Assembly: GCF_905147045.1 (NCBI RefSeq)
Contig: NC_065908.1
Location: forward strand, 62,001-126,000
Origin: Nymphalis io
Taxonomy: Eukaryota > Arthropoda > Insecta > Lepidoptera > Nymphalidae
Reading direction: 5' to 3'
Length of the DNA stretch: 64,000 nucleotides
Shown here one piece after another: positions 37,801 to 47,959 of the stretch. Each line of letters opens with the position of its first letter. The stretch's first letter is position 1. The position numbers and the translations under genes were made by a program. Below the pieces are notes generated by a model, which was not told the origin of the DNA, ran no database searches, and saw nothing but the letters and a program-made list of their open reading frames with translations.

Positions 37801-40800
37801 CTACGTATGTCCTGTTACAATTAACGGCGCCTCAACCCTTGTGACCCAGTTTATTTTACCTGACGAATATGGCCCGATTATTTCCCGCTGATTAGGCTCT
37901 AAAGAATATAACCACTGTCTATGCATGCTATACTGCACGAAAGCTGTAAAAAAATTAATTTTGGATTGCCTTGCAGTTGCGCGCGCGCTGTCTGTTAGAG
38001 CTGGTGCTGTGTTCTTTGTTCCCCGTTTAAAAATTTTTAATCCAGTATTTTCGTAATTAATTCTTAATGTTCTTTCGTTAATTATATTATTTAGTGTTAA
38101 CTTGAACCTTGATAATCAATCCAAAGTGCTTTGTGAAAGGATTCTTTACTTATTTACGAGTAAAAACGACAAGTGGTAACAAATCAGTGACATTGAATTG
38201 ACTTTGATTGCAATCATACGGTCTTGGTCATTGAACCCTGTTGGTGTGGGTCTCTACGTCACATGAGGTCTACAATTTCGCCCGTTTACTCAAACACCGC
38301 ATGGCCCTGTGGCAACTGTGACTGCTTTTTGCGCTCGCCCTTTGAACGCATCTCGTGCTTTCTAGGTTCAAACCTCAGCCAAGCGCAAAAAAATATTTTC
38401 ATATTTATTTGTGAATAATTATTTATCTAAATGAAGTACGCCTGCTGCAAATCAACGTCAGGGGGCGCCACCGAGGTACATGCGATAGTTGCTGTCAAAA
38501 TTATCACTACAATTGTCTTAATCCTACGGGTACAAATAAAAACTTAACGCAAAATAGAAACAAATGGATATGCCCGGATTGCTTGCGTACCTTACCCAGA
38601 CAAATAAACAGTGATAATACACCTGTACGCGGTCACAAACAAAATACAACATTAAACTACAACGAGAACATCACACTGCGCAGAGGTGGTTCGACCTCTA
38701 CTATGGATATATCCTACCAACCCGATGATTACAATGCTTCATTTTTGGATCAAGTGAAATTAATAATATCCTCAGAAATCGCTATCCTCAGAACCGAGCT
38801 TAAATCTACCATTGCTCCTTTGCAAAATGACTTGAAAAATCTACGAGAAGAGGTTTCCAGCTTTAAAAACTGCTTAGAATTCTTAAATAACAAATTTGAA
38901 GAATTTAATAAAAGAATAAATAACAGCGAGACTGAAATCAAACGTATATCTGAGCATAGTGTCTGGAAGTCAATTCTCTTAAGTCAAAGGTAGAAGCCAT
39001 CGAAGTCGAAAACAATAGCCGCGAGCAATGGTCCCGTAGATCCAACGTAGAGATATATGGAATACCCGAAAAAAAAAACGAAAACCTATTCACCATTTTA
39101 AAGGACATCGCTGGCAAGGCCGACTTCAACCTCAATGTTAATACAGACATAGATTTCATCACAAGAGTTGCTTCTAAGGACAAAGATGTTAAAAGAGCTA
39201 AACCTATTATTGTAAAACCTTTGTCGCTGGAAAAAAGATGACTTTCTGTCTCGAGTGAGAAAACTTAAATTGAAATGCCATGACATCGGCTTCTTATCAA
39301 ATAACAAGAATATTTATTTCAATGATCATCTTACAAGTACAAATAAGTTACTGCTACAATTGGTAAAGAAGACTTGTAAAGAAAAATCCTATAGATACGT
39401 ATGGGTTAAAAATTGTTGCATAATGGTACGCCGAAATGATACCAGTCCGGTTTTACATATAGTTAATTCTTGTGATGTAAAAAAAATTATTTAAGTACTA
39501 TCGTATATTGCAAAAAAAGTATTTCCTATATTATGTTGTATTCTCTTGTTGTTATTTTGTATGTTATAAGGCAGGCTCTGTATGGCTATTCAATATTGTT
39601 ATACTGCATTTTATTTATGTATCATTATCCTTATTTGTTATGTTTATTCCAAGTGTATTTCGCTGTACTTGCTTCTAGAATAATTAATATACTTAATGCT
39701 TATATTGCTAAGAGCGTATTGGGCACTTCGCAGCTACATTATTCAATTATATTATTTGCAAGAGAGCGGTAATCACTTATCAGGTGTTACTAGTACATTT
39801 GCTGAACAATTAGCAAATATTTTAAATGATATTTTATTGTACACAATTGCCTTTTCCGCTTATAATGGCTAGGGATCTTAGTATTATTTATCAAAACGTT
39901 CGTGGACTCAGATCTAAAACTAATATTTTTTATAGGAACCTTATTCATGTTGACTGTGATATTATATGTCTTAGCGAAACCTGGCTGAATGAGTCTCTAT
40001 TTGATTCGGAATTCTTCGACACACGGTATTCTGTATACAGAAGCGATCGTGATTACACTTTACGAGGAAATAGCTTAGGTGGCGGAGTTCTGATAGCTAT
40101 AAGATCTCATCTCAATATTCACTCCTCATCTAAAATAAATTTGACAAATTCTGCGTCTGAAGTGATCAAAGTTAGCTTATCAATTAACTTGCTACCAACA
40201 TCTAGATTAGTGCATATATACTGTTGTTATCTCCCTCATGGTAAATACCACTATGAAACATTATGCGAGTTTTTTGAATTAGTATCGTCAGAACTCATTT
40301 ATAATCCTGACGACATTTTTTTAATATTGGGAGATTTTAACATTTCAAATGCTAAATGGAGTTACTGCCAGAATAGTATGGATCTTCAGAATATTTCTGA
40401 CAATGACATTCTTATTGACTCTATATACCATTTTCTGAATTTTAATAACTTAAAGCAATACAATACAGTACCTAATATTAATAATAGATTTCTCGACTTA
40501 GTTATAAGTAATTGTGAATGTTCAATAGTAAGACACAGCGACCCACTTGTACCCGAAGACTCACATCATCCAACATTACTCATTTTACCTAAGATAACCG
40601 TACCGCGTGCAATTTCTAAGGCTTCTCGCACCATACGCATGTTTCATATAGCCGATTATACAGCAGTTAATAGAGCTCTGGGTGACATTGATTGGTTTGA
40701 TCTCCTTAGTGAATCAGATATTACAAAAGCAGTAGATTTATTTTATGAAACGGTTAACAATGTTATACGTGAAATGGTGCCAACAAAAACTGTTGTATGC

Positions 40801-43427
40801 AACCGTCATTATCCATTCTGGTACTCAAAATCCTTAGTAAAGATTATTGCTGAAAAACTTAAATATCACAAAAAATGGAAAATGTACAACAGAAATATGG
40901 ACTATGATACTTTTTGTTTATTGCGGGAAAGACAAAAAAGGGTTCAGATTTATTGCTACGACAGTTACATTAATTATTCCGAAATTCAAATTAAAAAGAA
41001 CAGTAAATTTTTCTGGACTTTTGTTAAATCGAAACATGCTTCTAATTGCTTCCCTGAAACTATGTTTTATAATGATTCAGTTGCTACTGGTGGCAATGAT
41101 GTTTGTCAACTTTTCAGCCAATACTTTAATTCGGTCTATGAAGCGACAGTTTCTGGCATTTCTGATCATGATTTAGATAATGTATCATCCAAGACGCATT
41201 TAAGTATTTGCTCTATAACTATTACACAAGAGATGGTCGAATGCTATCTTAAAGGTCTTGATATCAGAAAGGGATACGGGCCTGATGGCATTCCTCCTTT
41301 ATTTTTAAAATCATGTCGCGCTACTCTATCATATCCGATCTATTTGTTATTCAATAAATCGTTGACTACTGGTAATATGCCTTCTGTATGGAAGCGATCA
41401 TATATAGTACCAATATTCAAATCAGGTAATAAGCACGACATAAAGAATTATAGACCTATTTCTAAATTATGCGTCATAGCGATAACTTTTGAGAAAATTA
41501 TCTATGATTCTATCTTTCCTTTATTACGTCCAGTTATTCTTGAACAACAACATGGATTTGTTAACTGTAGATCGACAGAGTCCAACCTCTGTGAGTTGGT
41601 GCACCGTGTTTCTTCATCTATGGATAAGGGCAACCAGGTAGATGTAGTTTATACCGACTTCTCCAAGGCTTTTGATAAAATTTCACATAACATATTACTT
41701 AAAAAATTGAAAGAAGTCGGTATACACGGCGATTTACTTCGGTGGATAAGTTCATACCTTCGAAACCGTAGCCAGGCTGTGACAATCAAAGGTTATTGCT
41801 CATCCTTCTTTCCTGTCTCTTCAGGTGTACCCAGGGATCTCACCTTGGCCCCCTGCTTTTCAATGTATATATTAATGACGTCAATGGCATAATTAAAAAC
41901 TCATGTATTCTGTTATACGCAGACGATATGAAAATTTGTAGAGAGATTGCGACTCCGTTGGATTGCTCACTTTTGCAAGAGGATCTAGACAGATTGTGTC
42001 TATATTGTAAACACAATTCTCTATATTTAAATATAAATAAATGTAGCGTCATTCCTTTTTCACGGAAACGCGATCTTACTATATATGATTATCGTCTAGA
42101 CGGTGTTGAGATTAATAGAGTGACCGAGGTGAGAGACCTGGGTATACATCTGGACAATAAGTTGACCTTCGGTTTGCATATAAGTAAGACAGTGGCTAAA
42201 GCTTGTCGAATGCTTGGTTTTGTGTTTAGAACGTCGAAAGATTTCAAGAAAACTAGTACCCTAACTCTTCTATATAATTCCTTTGTACGACCTATCCTCG
42301 AATACGCTTCCACTGTTTGGAATCCGCATTACAAAACATACATACACCGATTGGAAAGAGTCCAAAATAAATTTATAAGATTTGTGCGTTTTAAGGAATT
42401 TATACATAATAATGAATGCTTAAATACGTTATCACTCGCTGACAGAAGAGCGATCAGAGATCAAATATTCTTATTTAAATTAATTAATAATTTAGTTGAT
42501 TCCCCGTTTCTCTTAGGTTGTATTAGTTTCCGATGCTCTCGAATCACCACACGTAAGTGCTTACTTTTTAATCCGTCACTCACCCGAAGCAAGTATGCGC
42601 AAAATATATTTGTATACAGAGCCTGCACCGATTACAATAAACGATTTAGCGAAATTGATTTTTTTACAACAGAGAATGTTAATAAAATAAGAAAATTATT
42701 GAAAGAATACTTGTTTAATAAATAATTAATAAAATTGATATTTTTTTGTAAATTAATAATGTATATGTATATTGAATCAATTACTTGCCATAAATTGATG
42801 ATTTATGATGTTACTTTAATTGTTGAAATCAAATTTAAATATTTTTAATGACATTGTTTATATTTATGTTCATTAATATTATTGTAATTTAACTTCTTGA
42901 TTTTTTTTTTTTTTTTTTAACTTTGTAATTAGTCGATTTGATTGTACTCGTAGATTGCATTGTATTTTTGTCTCTTTCTGTTGTCTTTTTTACATGCATA
43001 CTCTAACATTTGTACTATTTTTAAGTGGAAACTTTATTGGTTTATGATTTAGTAATAATTCCTTAATTCTATGTAATAACACACTGTATGTTTCCCAAAT
43101 ATAAATAAAATAAAAATAAAATAAAATATCTAATGGGAGTGGTAGCCGTGGTGGTGACGAGACATCGCCGTAGCAAAGCCAGCTCTTTAACTCAAATTGT
43201 AGATGTATAACTTTCACTCGCCATAGTGGCGATACTAATTTGTTATCACGACATTTTATTTCGGCATAAAAGTTTCAGTTCCTAAACAATTAAGGTAAGT
43301 ATTGTGTATTGTGCTTCCAGCAATCTTTTCCAAAGAACCTTTTACTATTATTTTTTTAAGCTAGGTACAGTCATTTTTATAATATATAAAATAAAAAAAA
43401 TACGCATTACAAAATTATAGAATAAAT

Positions 43428-43506
<79 letters not shown>

Positions 43507-46500
43507 GGTCCTTACATATGAAATTGGCGTTTTGTATGGGAGGAATATAAAGTCTTTTTTTTTGTAAAACATATTTAATTAATCAAAGTATGCACCGTTG
43601 TTATCTATGAACTTTTGCCATCTCATAGGTAGTTCATTGATCCCTTTACTAAAAAAACCATGGTGGCGAGAATCAATAAACTCTTTGAAGGCGGTTTAGA
43701 CTGCCGCATCGGAGTTGAATTTTTTCCTTGTAAGAAGCTGTCCAAATTCCGGAAAAAATGGTAATCTGTTGGAGCAAGGTCCAGGGAGTATGTTGGATGT
43801 CACAGACATTCCAATTGTAGCTCATCTAACTTAGTGGTTGTTTGTTGTGCAGTGTGTGGTCTTGTGATGTCGTGAAGCAGCAGTGGCCTAGAGCGATTGA
43901 CCAATCTCGCTTGTTTAGCAGCTAGTTCTTCCTTCATGGTTTGCAGTTGCTGACAATAGATATCTGCCGTAATCGTTTGGCCAGATTTTAGAAAGCTGTA
44001 GTGAACGACACCGGCGCTAGTCTACCAAACACTCACAAGTAACTTTTTCTGAGTCAATTTACGTTTAGACAGGCTTTGGCTGGGTCTCCAGGGTTTGAGA
44101 ACTCCAGGCGGAGGTGCTTGTGGAAGTGCACCGGTTCCGGGTGGAAACCAGGTCAAGCGGCGTCCGTCCAGGGTCGGCGGTGGTTGAGCGAGTCAGGGCC
44201 CTAGCCCAGCGAGCCGATCCGTTCCACCCAGTCGCTGGGTGGAACGAAGTCACGGCACACTCACATTCAGGCTGACACAGGTACTTACCGAACACGGTTG
44301 TTTCGGTAAGTACCTGCACCGGATAGCGAGGCGGGAGGTGACACCCTCCTGCCATCAGTGTGGTGCGCCTTCGGACATTTATTTTACATCGAGGCTATTA
44401 TAAAAACAGCTTCACGGAAACTCGGAGTTCTGAACAAGGTGCGACGTTTTTTCACGCCACAACAACTGTGCCTGTTATACAAAACACAGGTACGGTCTTG
44501 CGTTGAATATTGCTCGCACCTTTGGGATGGCTCCGCTAAGTACCTACTGGACGCCTTGGACCGGTTGCAGCGACGTGCAGTACGCATTATTGGCGACGTA
44601 AAGGTCACAAACACCCTTGAACCTTTACAATTGCGTCGCGAGATAGCAGCACTGAGCGCTTTCTATCGTCTGTATCACGGCGAGTGCTCTGAGGAATTAT
44701 TCTCTCTAATTCCTGCTTCCCCCTTCCTTCTTAAGTCCACGCGAGCTGGTTCTCGATGTCACCGCCTAACTGTGACATCAATTCCATCGCGCACAAAGAA
44801 ATTAGGCAACTCTTTTCTTTGTCGCACTACCAAAAAATGGAATTCCTTACCAGCTCACGTGTTCCCCTCCTCTTACAACTCCTTCAAACGAGGCGTGAAG
44901 AGGCATCTTGCGGGCCGGCAAGGCGGGGACGGCTAGTACAGAACATTCTTCCCGACTGTACTGGCCGTCGTCGCGTTTGGACTCTACTACCACTTACCAT
45001 CAGGTGGAGTAGAGTCATTTGCCATCCCGGCGCATATATAAAAAAAAAAAACAGCGTGCCACACTCTGATGGAGTGTGCCGCTTGGGGACCTCAGCGCCT
45101 GTCCCTGGCGGCCTTAGTCGGTGAAGACCTCTCGCTGCCGAGTGTAATAAACGCCATGCTTGGTAGCGAGAGGTGCTGGTTGGTGACGGTCTCCTTCTGC
45201 GAAAATGTCATGTCGCAGAAGGAGGCAGCGTGGTTTTTTAGTGGCGAGTCCCACATACCCCCCCACTTCAAGTGGGGGAAACGCGTAAAGGCGTTTTTCC
45301 AGCGAAACAAAAAAAAAAAAAAAGGGTCTCCAGGGTTCAGCCATTGCGACCAGCGTATCCGATTATTGTACAGTATCCATTATTCATCATAATTAATGAT
45401 TCGATTTAAAATCCCTTCATTATTGTGTTGGTTGAGCAAAGTAGCAATCGACGCGTATTTGCAAGCTTGATTCACTCAATTCATGAGGTACCCATCGTTC
45501 AAGTTTTTTTAGTTTCCCGATTTGCTTCAAGTGGATTAATACAGTTATACCACTTACCCTGAAGCCTGCAGCTATCTCTGAAGTGCTTTGTGATAGATCA
45601 GCTTCCACAATAGCCTTTAATTCTTCATTTTCCACTTTGATCTCCGGCCGTCCACGGGGTTGGTTCTGAAGGTCGAAATTTCCAGAACGAAAACGTTGAA
45701 ACCAAAAACGTACCGTGCTTTCTTTTGCGACACCAGCGCCGTACATATCATTAATCCTTCGAGCTGTTTCTGCAGCACTGGTGCCACGGTAGAACACGTT
45801 CTCGTAAATAAACCGATATTTCATGTTTTCCATTGTGCGGTAATAAACGACGCCAAAGAAAAAAATAATGAGGAAAAAACAAATGAATGACTGTTTTCAA
45901 AACGCAAATGTACCAGCTAAATGAATTTATAAATATGAATTTGGAATTCTTAACCAAAGAGAAGATATTTCAGATCAAAGTGGTCAATACGACAAAATGC
46001 TTATTTCATATATAAGGACCTAATATTAATTCGTAAGTCAATATTAATAATAATATTATTAAATATACAAAATTAAATGCAAAAGTAATTTAAATTGATG
46101 GAAATCATCTAAAAATTTTATTTAATTTTCTTTTTTTTTATTATTTTAATATTATTTTAAATCATATTATGATTCTGGATTTTTGAGGTCTTATTTTGAA
46201 TTTTGGTTCCCGGAGTTTCTAATGTTCTACAGCAGTCGTGATCACGTTGCTGTCAGTAGTTTCATCTTATTTTTAGATTTTGTGATTCTATTTGTAATAT
46301 GTAAATGGTTACACGTTATCGTTCTTAGATGTACACAATCGAACGTTCAGATAAGGCGATTTCTTTGTTCTGAGCTGGAACATTTATGGGCTCTTACTCA
46401 ACTGACAATATGTCGTTGCGAAGTTTTTATTCATAAGAACGTAGTGATTCTATTCTCTTAGTCATGAGTTGTTCTAACACTTGGGTGACTGGCCTCGTGA

Positions 46501-47259
46501 CTTTGCGAGGACTATTATGTTATCTTTAATATATACGAGATTAAAGAAATTAATCGTAGTCTATTTGTTTTCATTGTCCAAATAAATCACGTAATACTTG
46601 CACTCTACTGAGACTAAAAACGGATAGCTGAAAAGTCGGAGACACTTATAATAATAAAAAAAATTGATAATTCGATGTCATCGATGCCTTCGCCCCACAG
46701 GCGGCGGTACGCGCACTTGGTGGCGACGGGCCTGGCGCTGTCGGCGGCGGGCGACGCGCTGCTCGTGTGGCCGCAGCACTTCGTGGCGGGCATGGCGGCC
46801 TTCGCGGGCGCGCACGTGGCGTACATCCTCGCCTTCGGGCTGCAGCCGCGCGCGTACGGCGCCGCGCTGGCGCTGCTGGCGGGCGCGCTGGCCTACGTGC
46901 GCGCCGTGCCCGCGCCCGCCCCGCTGCGCGCGCTCGTGCCCGCCTACGCGCTGCTGCTCGCCGCCATGGCGTGGCGCGGCTGTGCGCGCGCGGGCTCGCA
47001 GCGCCCGGGCGCCCTGCTCTTTCTGCTGTCGGACGCCATCCTGGGCTACGGCCTCTTCGCGGAACCCCTGCCTTACAATCGGGTGCGAGGCCGAATGCGG
47101 ATCACCGCCGATGTTTATTTGTGTTTTCCCAGGGCGAGAGTAAACTTTCGAAGTCCGCACTGATTTCAGGCGCTGGTGATGTCAACGTACTACGCGGGCC
47201 AGCTTGGCATCGCGCTGAGCGCACTCGAGCAGCCGCCCGCGGTGGGCGCGTCACAGTAG
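31883..47259 (+). CDS. TMEM86: TMEM86-type lysoplasmalogenase (YhhN family)
   Basis: Homologue of TMEM86A/B, multi-pass membrane enzymes that hydrolyse the vinyl-ether bond of lysoplasmalogens. Exons: 31883-31912, 37588-37760, 46701-47082 and 47170-47259. They total 675 nt, exactly 225 codons (224 residues, near the family's 240). Exon 1 gives only ten residues before a GTAAGT donor; a second in-frame ATG at 31892 is an alternative start. Exon 2 gives the conserved GRLVPFFKAVCVYFVVGGG and a membrane segment. Exon 3 gives SAAGDALLVWP, several hydrophobic helices and LLSDAILGYG. Exon 4 gives ALVMSTYYAGQLGIALSAL, the typical C-terminal helix. Introns of 5.7 and 8.9 kb are packed with transposons. 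Exons 2-4 are very GC-rich compared with their surroundings. Confidence 0.93.
31913..33090 (+). other. TMEM86 intron 1, proximal part
   Basis: AT-rich intronic DNA without a gene. A repeat-like patch at about 32815-32930 (ACCACCTTATGGTAAGCGG) resembles a dispersed repeat but I cannot delimit it. Confidence 0.45.
33098..36698 (+). mobile_element. Degenerate Ty3/gypsy LTR retrotransposon, pol 3' end deleted
   Basis: Direct LTRs at about 33098-33350 and 36431-36698 share long blocks (for example the stretch ending GAAGTGAAAATATTTTACA) with point differences and a roughly 15-nt length difference. Between them, in order and broken by stops and shifts: gag remnants (33823-34390), including a zinc-knuckle-like CYETGHVVTGC whose first cysteine position is Ser; a retropepsin-like frame (34742-35077) with DFGS where D-S/T-G is expected; reverse transcriptase (35346-36161) with YMDDILI; then the shifted RT end (from 36097). 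The RNase H is cut after its first part and integrase is absent; pol runs straight into the 3' LTR. A SINE is nested between gag and protease. It sits in TMEM86 intron 1. Confidence 0.85.
34424..34632 (-). repeat. tRNA-derived SINE nested in the gypsy element
   Basis: Read on the minus strand it begins with a tRNA-like head, GAGCCGGTTGGCGTGGTTGG (A box), and the B box GGTTCGATTCC lies further in. The tail extends to about 34424. The 8-bp direct repeat CAAATTAA flanks it at 34416-34423 and 34633-34640, a plausible target-site duplication. It belongs to a different SINE family from the copy at 24705. Confidence 0.85.
36775..36860 (-). repeat. Fragment of the MITE-like dispersed repeat
   Basis: It carries ATGAGTGGATGGTACCTACCC and GGGCTTGCACAAAGCCC, matching in inverted order the repeat at 26204-26351. 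Confidence 0.55.
38431..43130 (+). mobile_element. Nearly full-length jockey/CR1-type non-LTR element with two ORFs
   Basis: ORF1 (38431-39494) is split over several frames: a PHD-like Cys/His cluster (CDSCCQNYHYNC and WICPDC), a coiled coil (38710-38960), and a C-terminal domain with YGIPE and IYFNDHLTSTNKLLL resembling the FP-C domain of many insect ORF1 proteins. ORF2 (39826-42725) has an apurinic-type endonuclease (YQNVRGLRSK, SETWLNES, GGGVLIAIR, LGDFN) and reverse transcriptase (AFDKISHN, LLYADDMKI). It is frameshifted at about 41832, inside the conserved SGVPQGS block, apparently by loss of one C. The 3' UTR shares GGAAACTTTATTGGTTTATG with related copies and the tail is A-rich with AAATA units. 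The 5' UTR may begin near 37975. It occupies TMEM86 intron 2 in sense orientation. Clade is uncertain. Confidence 0.88.
43423..43506. repeat. (TA)n microsatellite, mariner target
   Basis: A nearly pure AT run ends exactly where the mariner terminal repeat starts (43507). Mariner elements insert at TA, so this was a favourable target. Confidence 0.9.
44096..45323 (+). mobile_element. R1-like non-LTR 3' fragment inserted in the mariner
   Basis: A 14-bp direct repeat, GGGTCTCCAGGGTT, lies at 44082-44095 and 45324-45337, and a 14-A tail precedes the right copy: the signature of target-primed retrotransposition. The fragment's frame gives the end of an R1-type ORF2: CHQCGAP before an interruption at about 44372 and, after it (45052 on), HTLMECAAWGPQRL, DLSLPSVINAML and FCENVMSQKEAA. 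It is 5'-truncated and carries another element within it. Two short palindromes lie at 44221-44245 and 44278-44316. Confidence 0.85.
44372..45050 (+). mobile_element. Non-LTR 3' end nested inside the R1-like fragment
   Basis: Frame 44394-44936 encodes the C-terminal end of a non-LTR ORF2: ASRKLGVLNKVRRFFTPQQL, EYCSHLWDGSAK, FYRLYHGECSEELF and KKWNSLPAHVFPSSYN. A 12-A tail (about 45040-45051) ends it. It splits the R1-like reading frame between CHQCGAPSD and HTLMEC; only a very short repeat (ACA) could be the target duplication. A relative lies inverted at 19450-19720. Confidence 0.85.
46022..46700 (+). other. End of TMEM86 intron 2
   Basis: AT-rich sequence to the acceptor CCCACAG at 46694-46700. 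No other feature seen. Confidence 0.5.
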
Positions 47260-47951
47260 CGGCGGGTTCCGAGTTGACTCTCGCCGGCGTAGACGTAGCG
47301 CGATGCCTTTAGCTGGGGTTGGAGTTTTAGTCGATCTTCCGTAACGATGTGGCTTCTGAATTCTGACGAGTTTAAATGATATACATTTAAAGCTCCTTTT
47401 GTATAGTATTTATATTAAATGAGCACAGATCACGATCGTGGTGAATGCGTCTGTGATATGTTCTTTAAGTGAAGTATCCACCTCGGACTCGGTCGACCCT
47501 CGATCGTTGAAGAGGTCCCAAACGCGCAGTGCCAAATGATCAATCCTACTCGGTGTGACCGATCGATCCCACCACTAGTGTTTCCTGGCTCGGCACTCGT
47601 TATCACTACACACAGCCCCGCGTGCGCTCCCTTCGAGCGGTGCCCTACTCCCTAATCCCGGACCGACGTCCACTTCTCTTACATATCCAGTTCCGCACTC
47701 AAGTCTTCCCGTACCGCTCCACGCGCGGGGCGACGCCGCCGCGTGTCCCGCAACATCAGGTGCACATGCAACGTGCGAGTGCGACCCAAGTGTTCGCTGG
47801 CGACTGGCGTTAGTAATAAGACTGAAGCCCTTATATTTTTGTATAGTCTCTCTTTACTCCTGGACGAGTGAATCGTGTCGCGAACACTCGGTCTGTTCGG
47901 ACGACTCGTGTCCGCTTTGTGTGGCAGTGGGTAGTAATGTTTCTCTACCTA

Positions 47952-47957
47952 AATAAA
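47952..47957 (+). promoter_or_regulatory. TMEM86 polyadenylation signal candidate
   Basis: AATAAA about 690 nt past the stop codon. The interval 47260-47950 is moderately GC-rich without family-like frames and is probably the 3' UTR. Confidence 0.5.
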
Positions 47958-47959
47958 TA

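Larger units (their letters stand above)
43507..46020 (-). mobile_element. Cecropia-like mariner DNA transposon, interrupted and inactive
   Basis: Terminal inverted repeats begin GGTCCTTAYATATGAAAT at 43507 and, inverted, at 46020; each is flanked by TA. The transposase reads on the minus strand. The N-terminal HTH half (45833-45420) has YRGTSAAETARRINDMYG and STVRFWFQRFRSGNFDL. The C-terminal half (about 44080-43560) is broken by stops but shows the VWW-type block, a degenerate HD motif and a residual SLDLAPTDYHFF-like motif. Removing the 1,242-bp insert plus its duplicated target leaves about 1,272 bp, the normal mariner length. A retroelement is nested inside it. Confidence 0.88.

Noticed and set aside
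43348..43572. Minus frame of alternating Ile-Tyr residues
   Set aside because: Translation of the (TA)n microsatellite.
46664..47312. Several long frames overlapping on both strands
   Set aside because: Shadows of TMEM86 exons 3 and 4; only one frame gives the family helices and matching splice phases.
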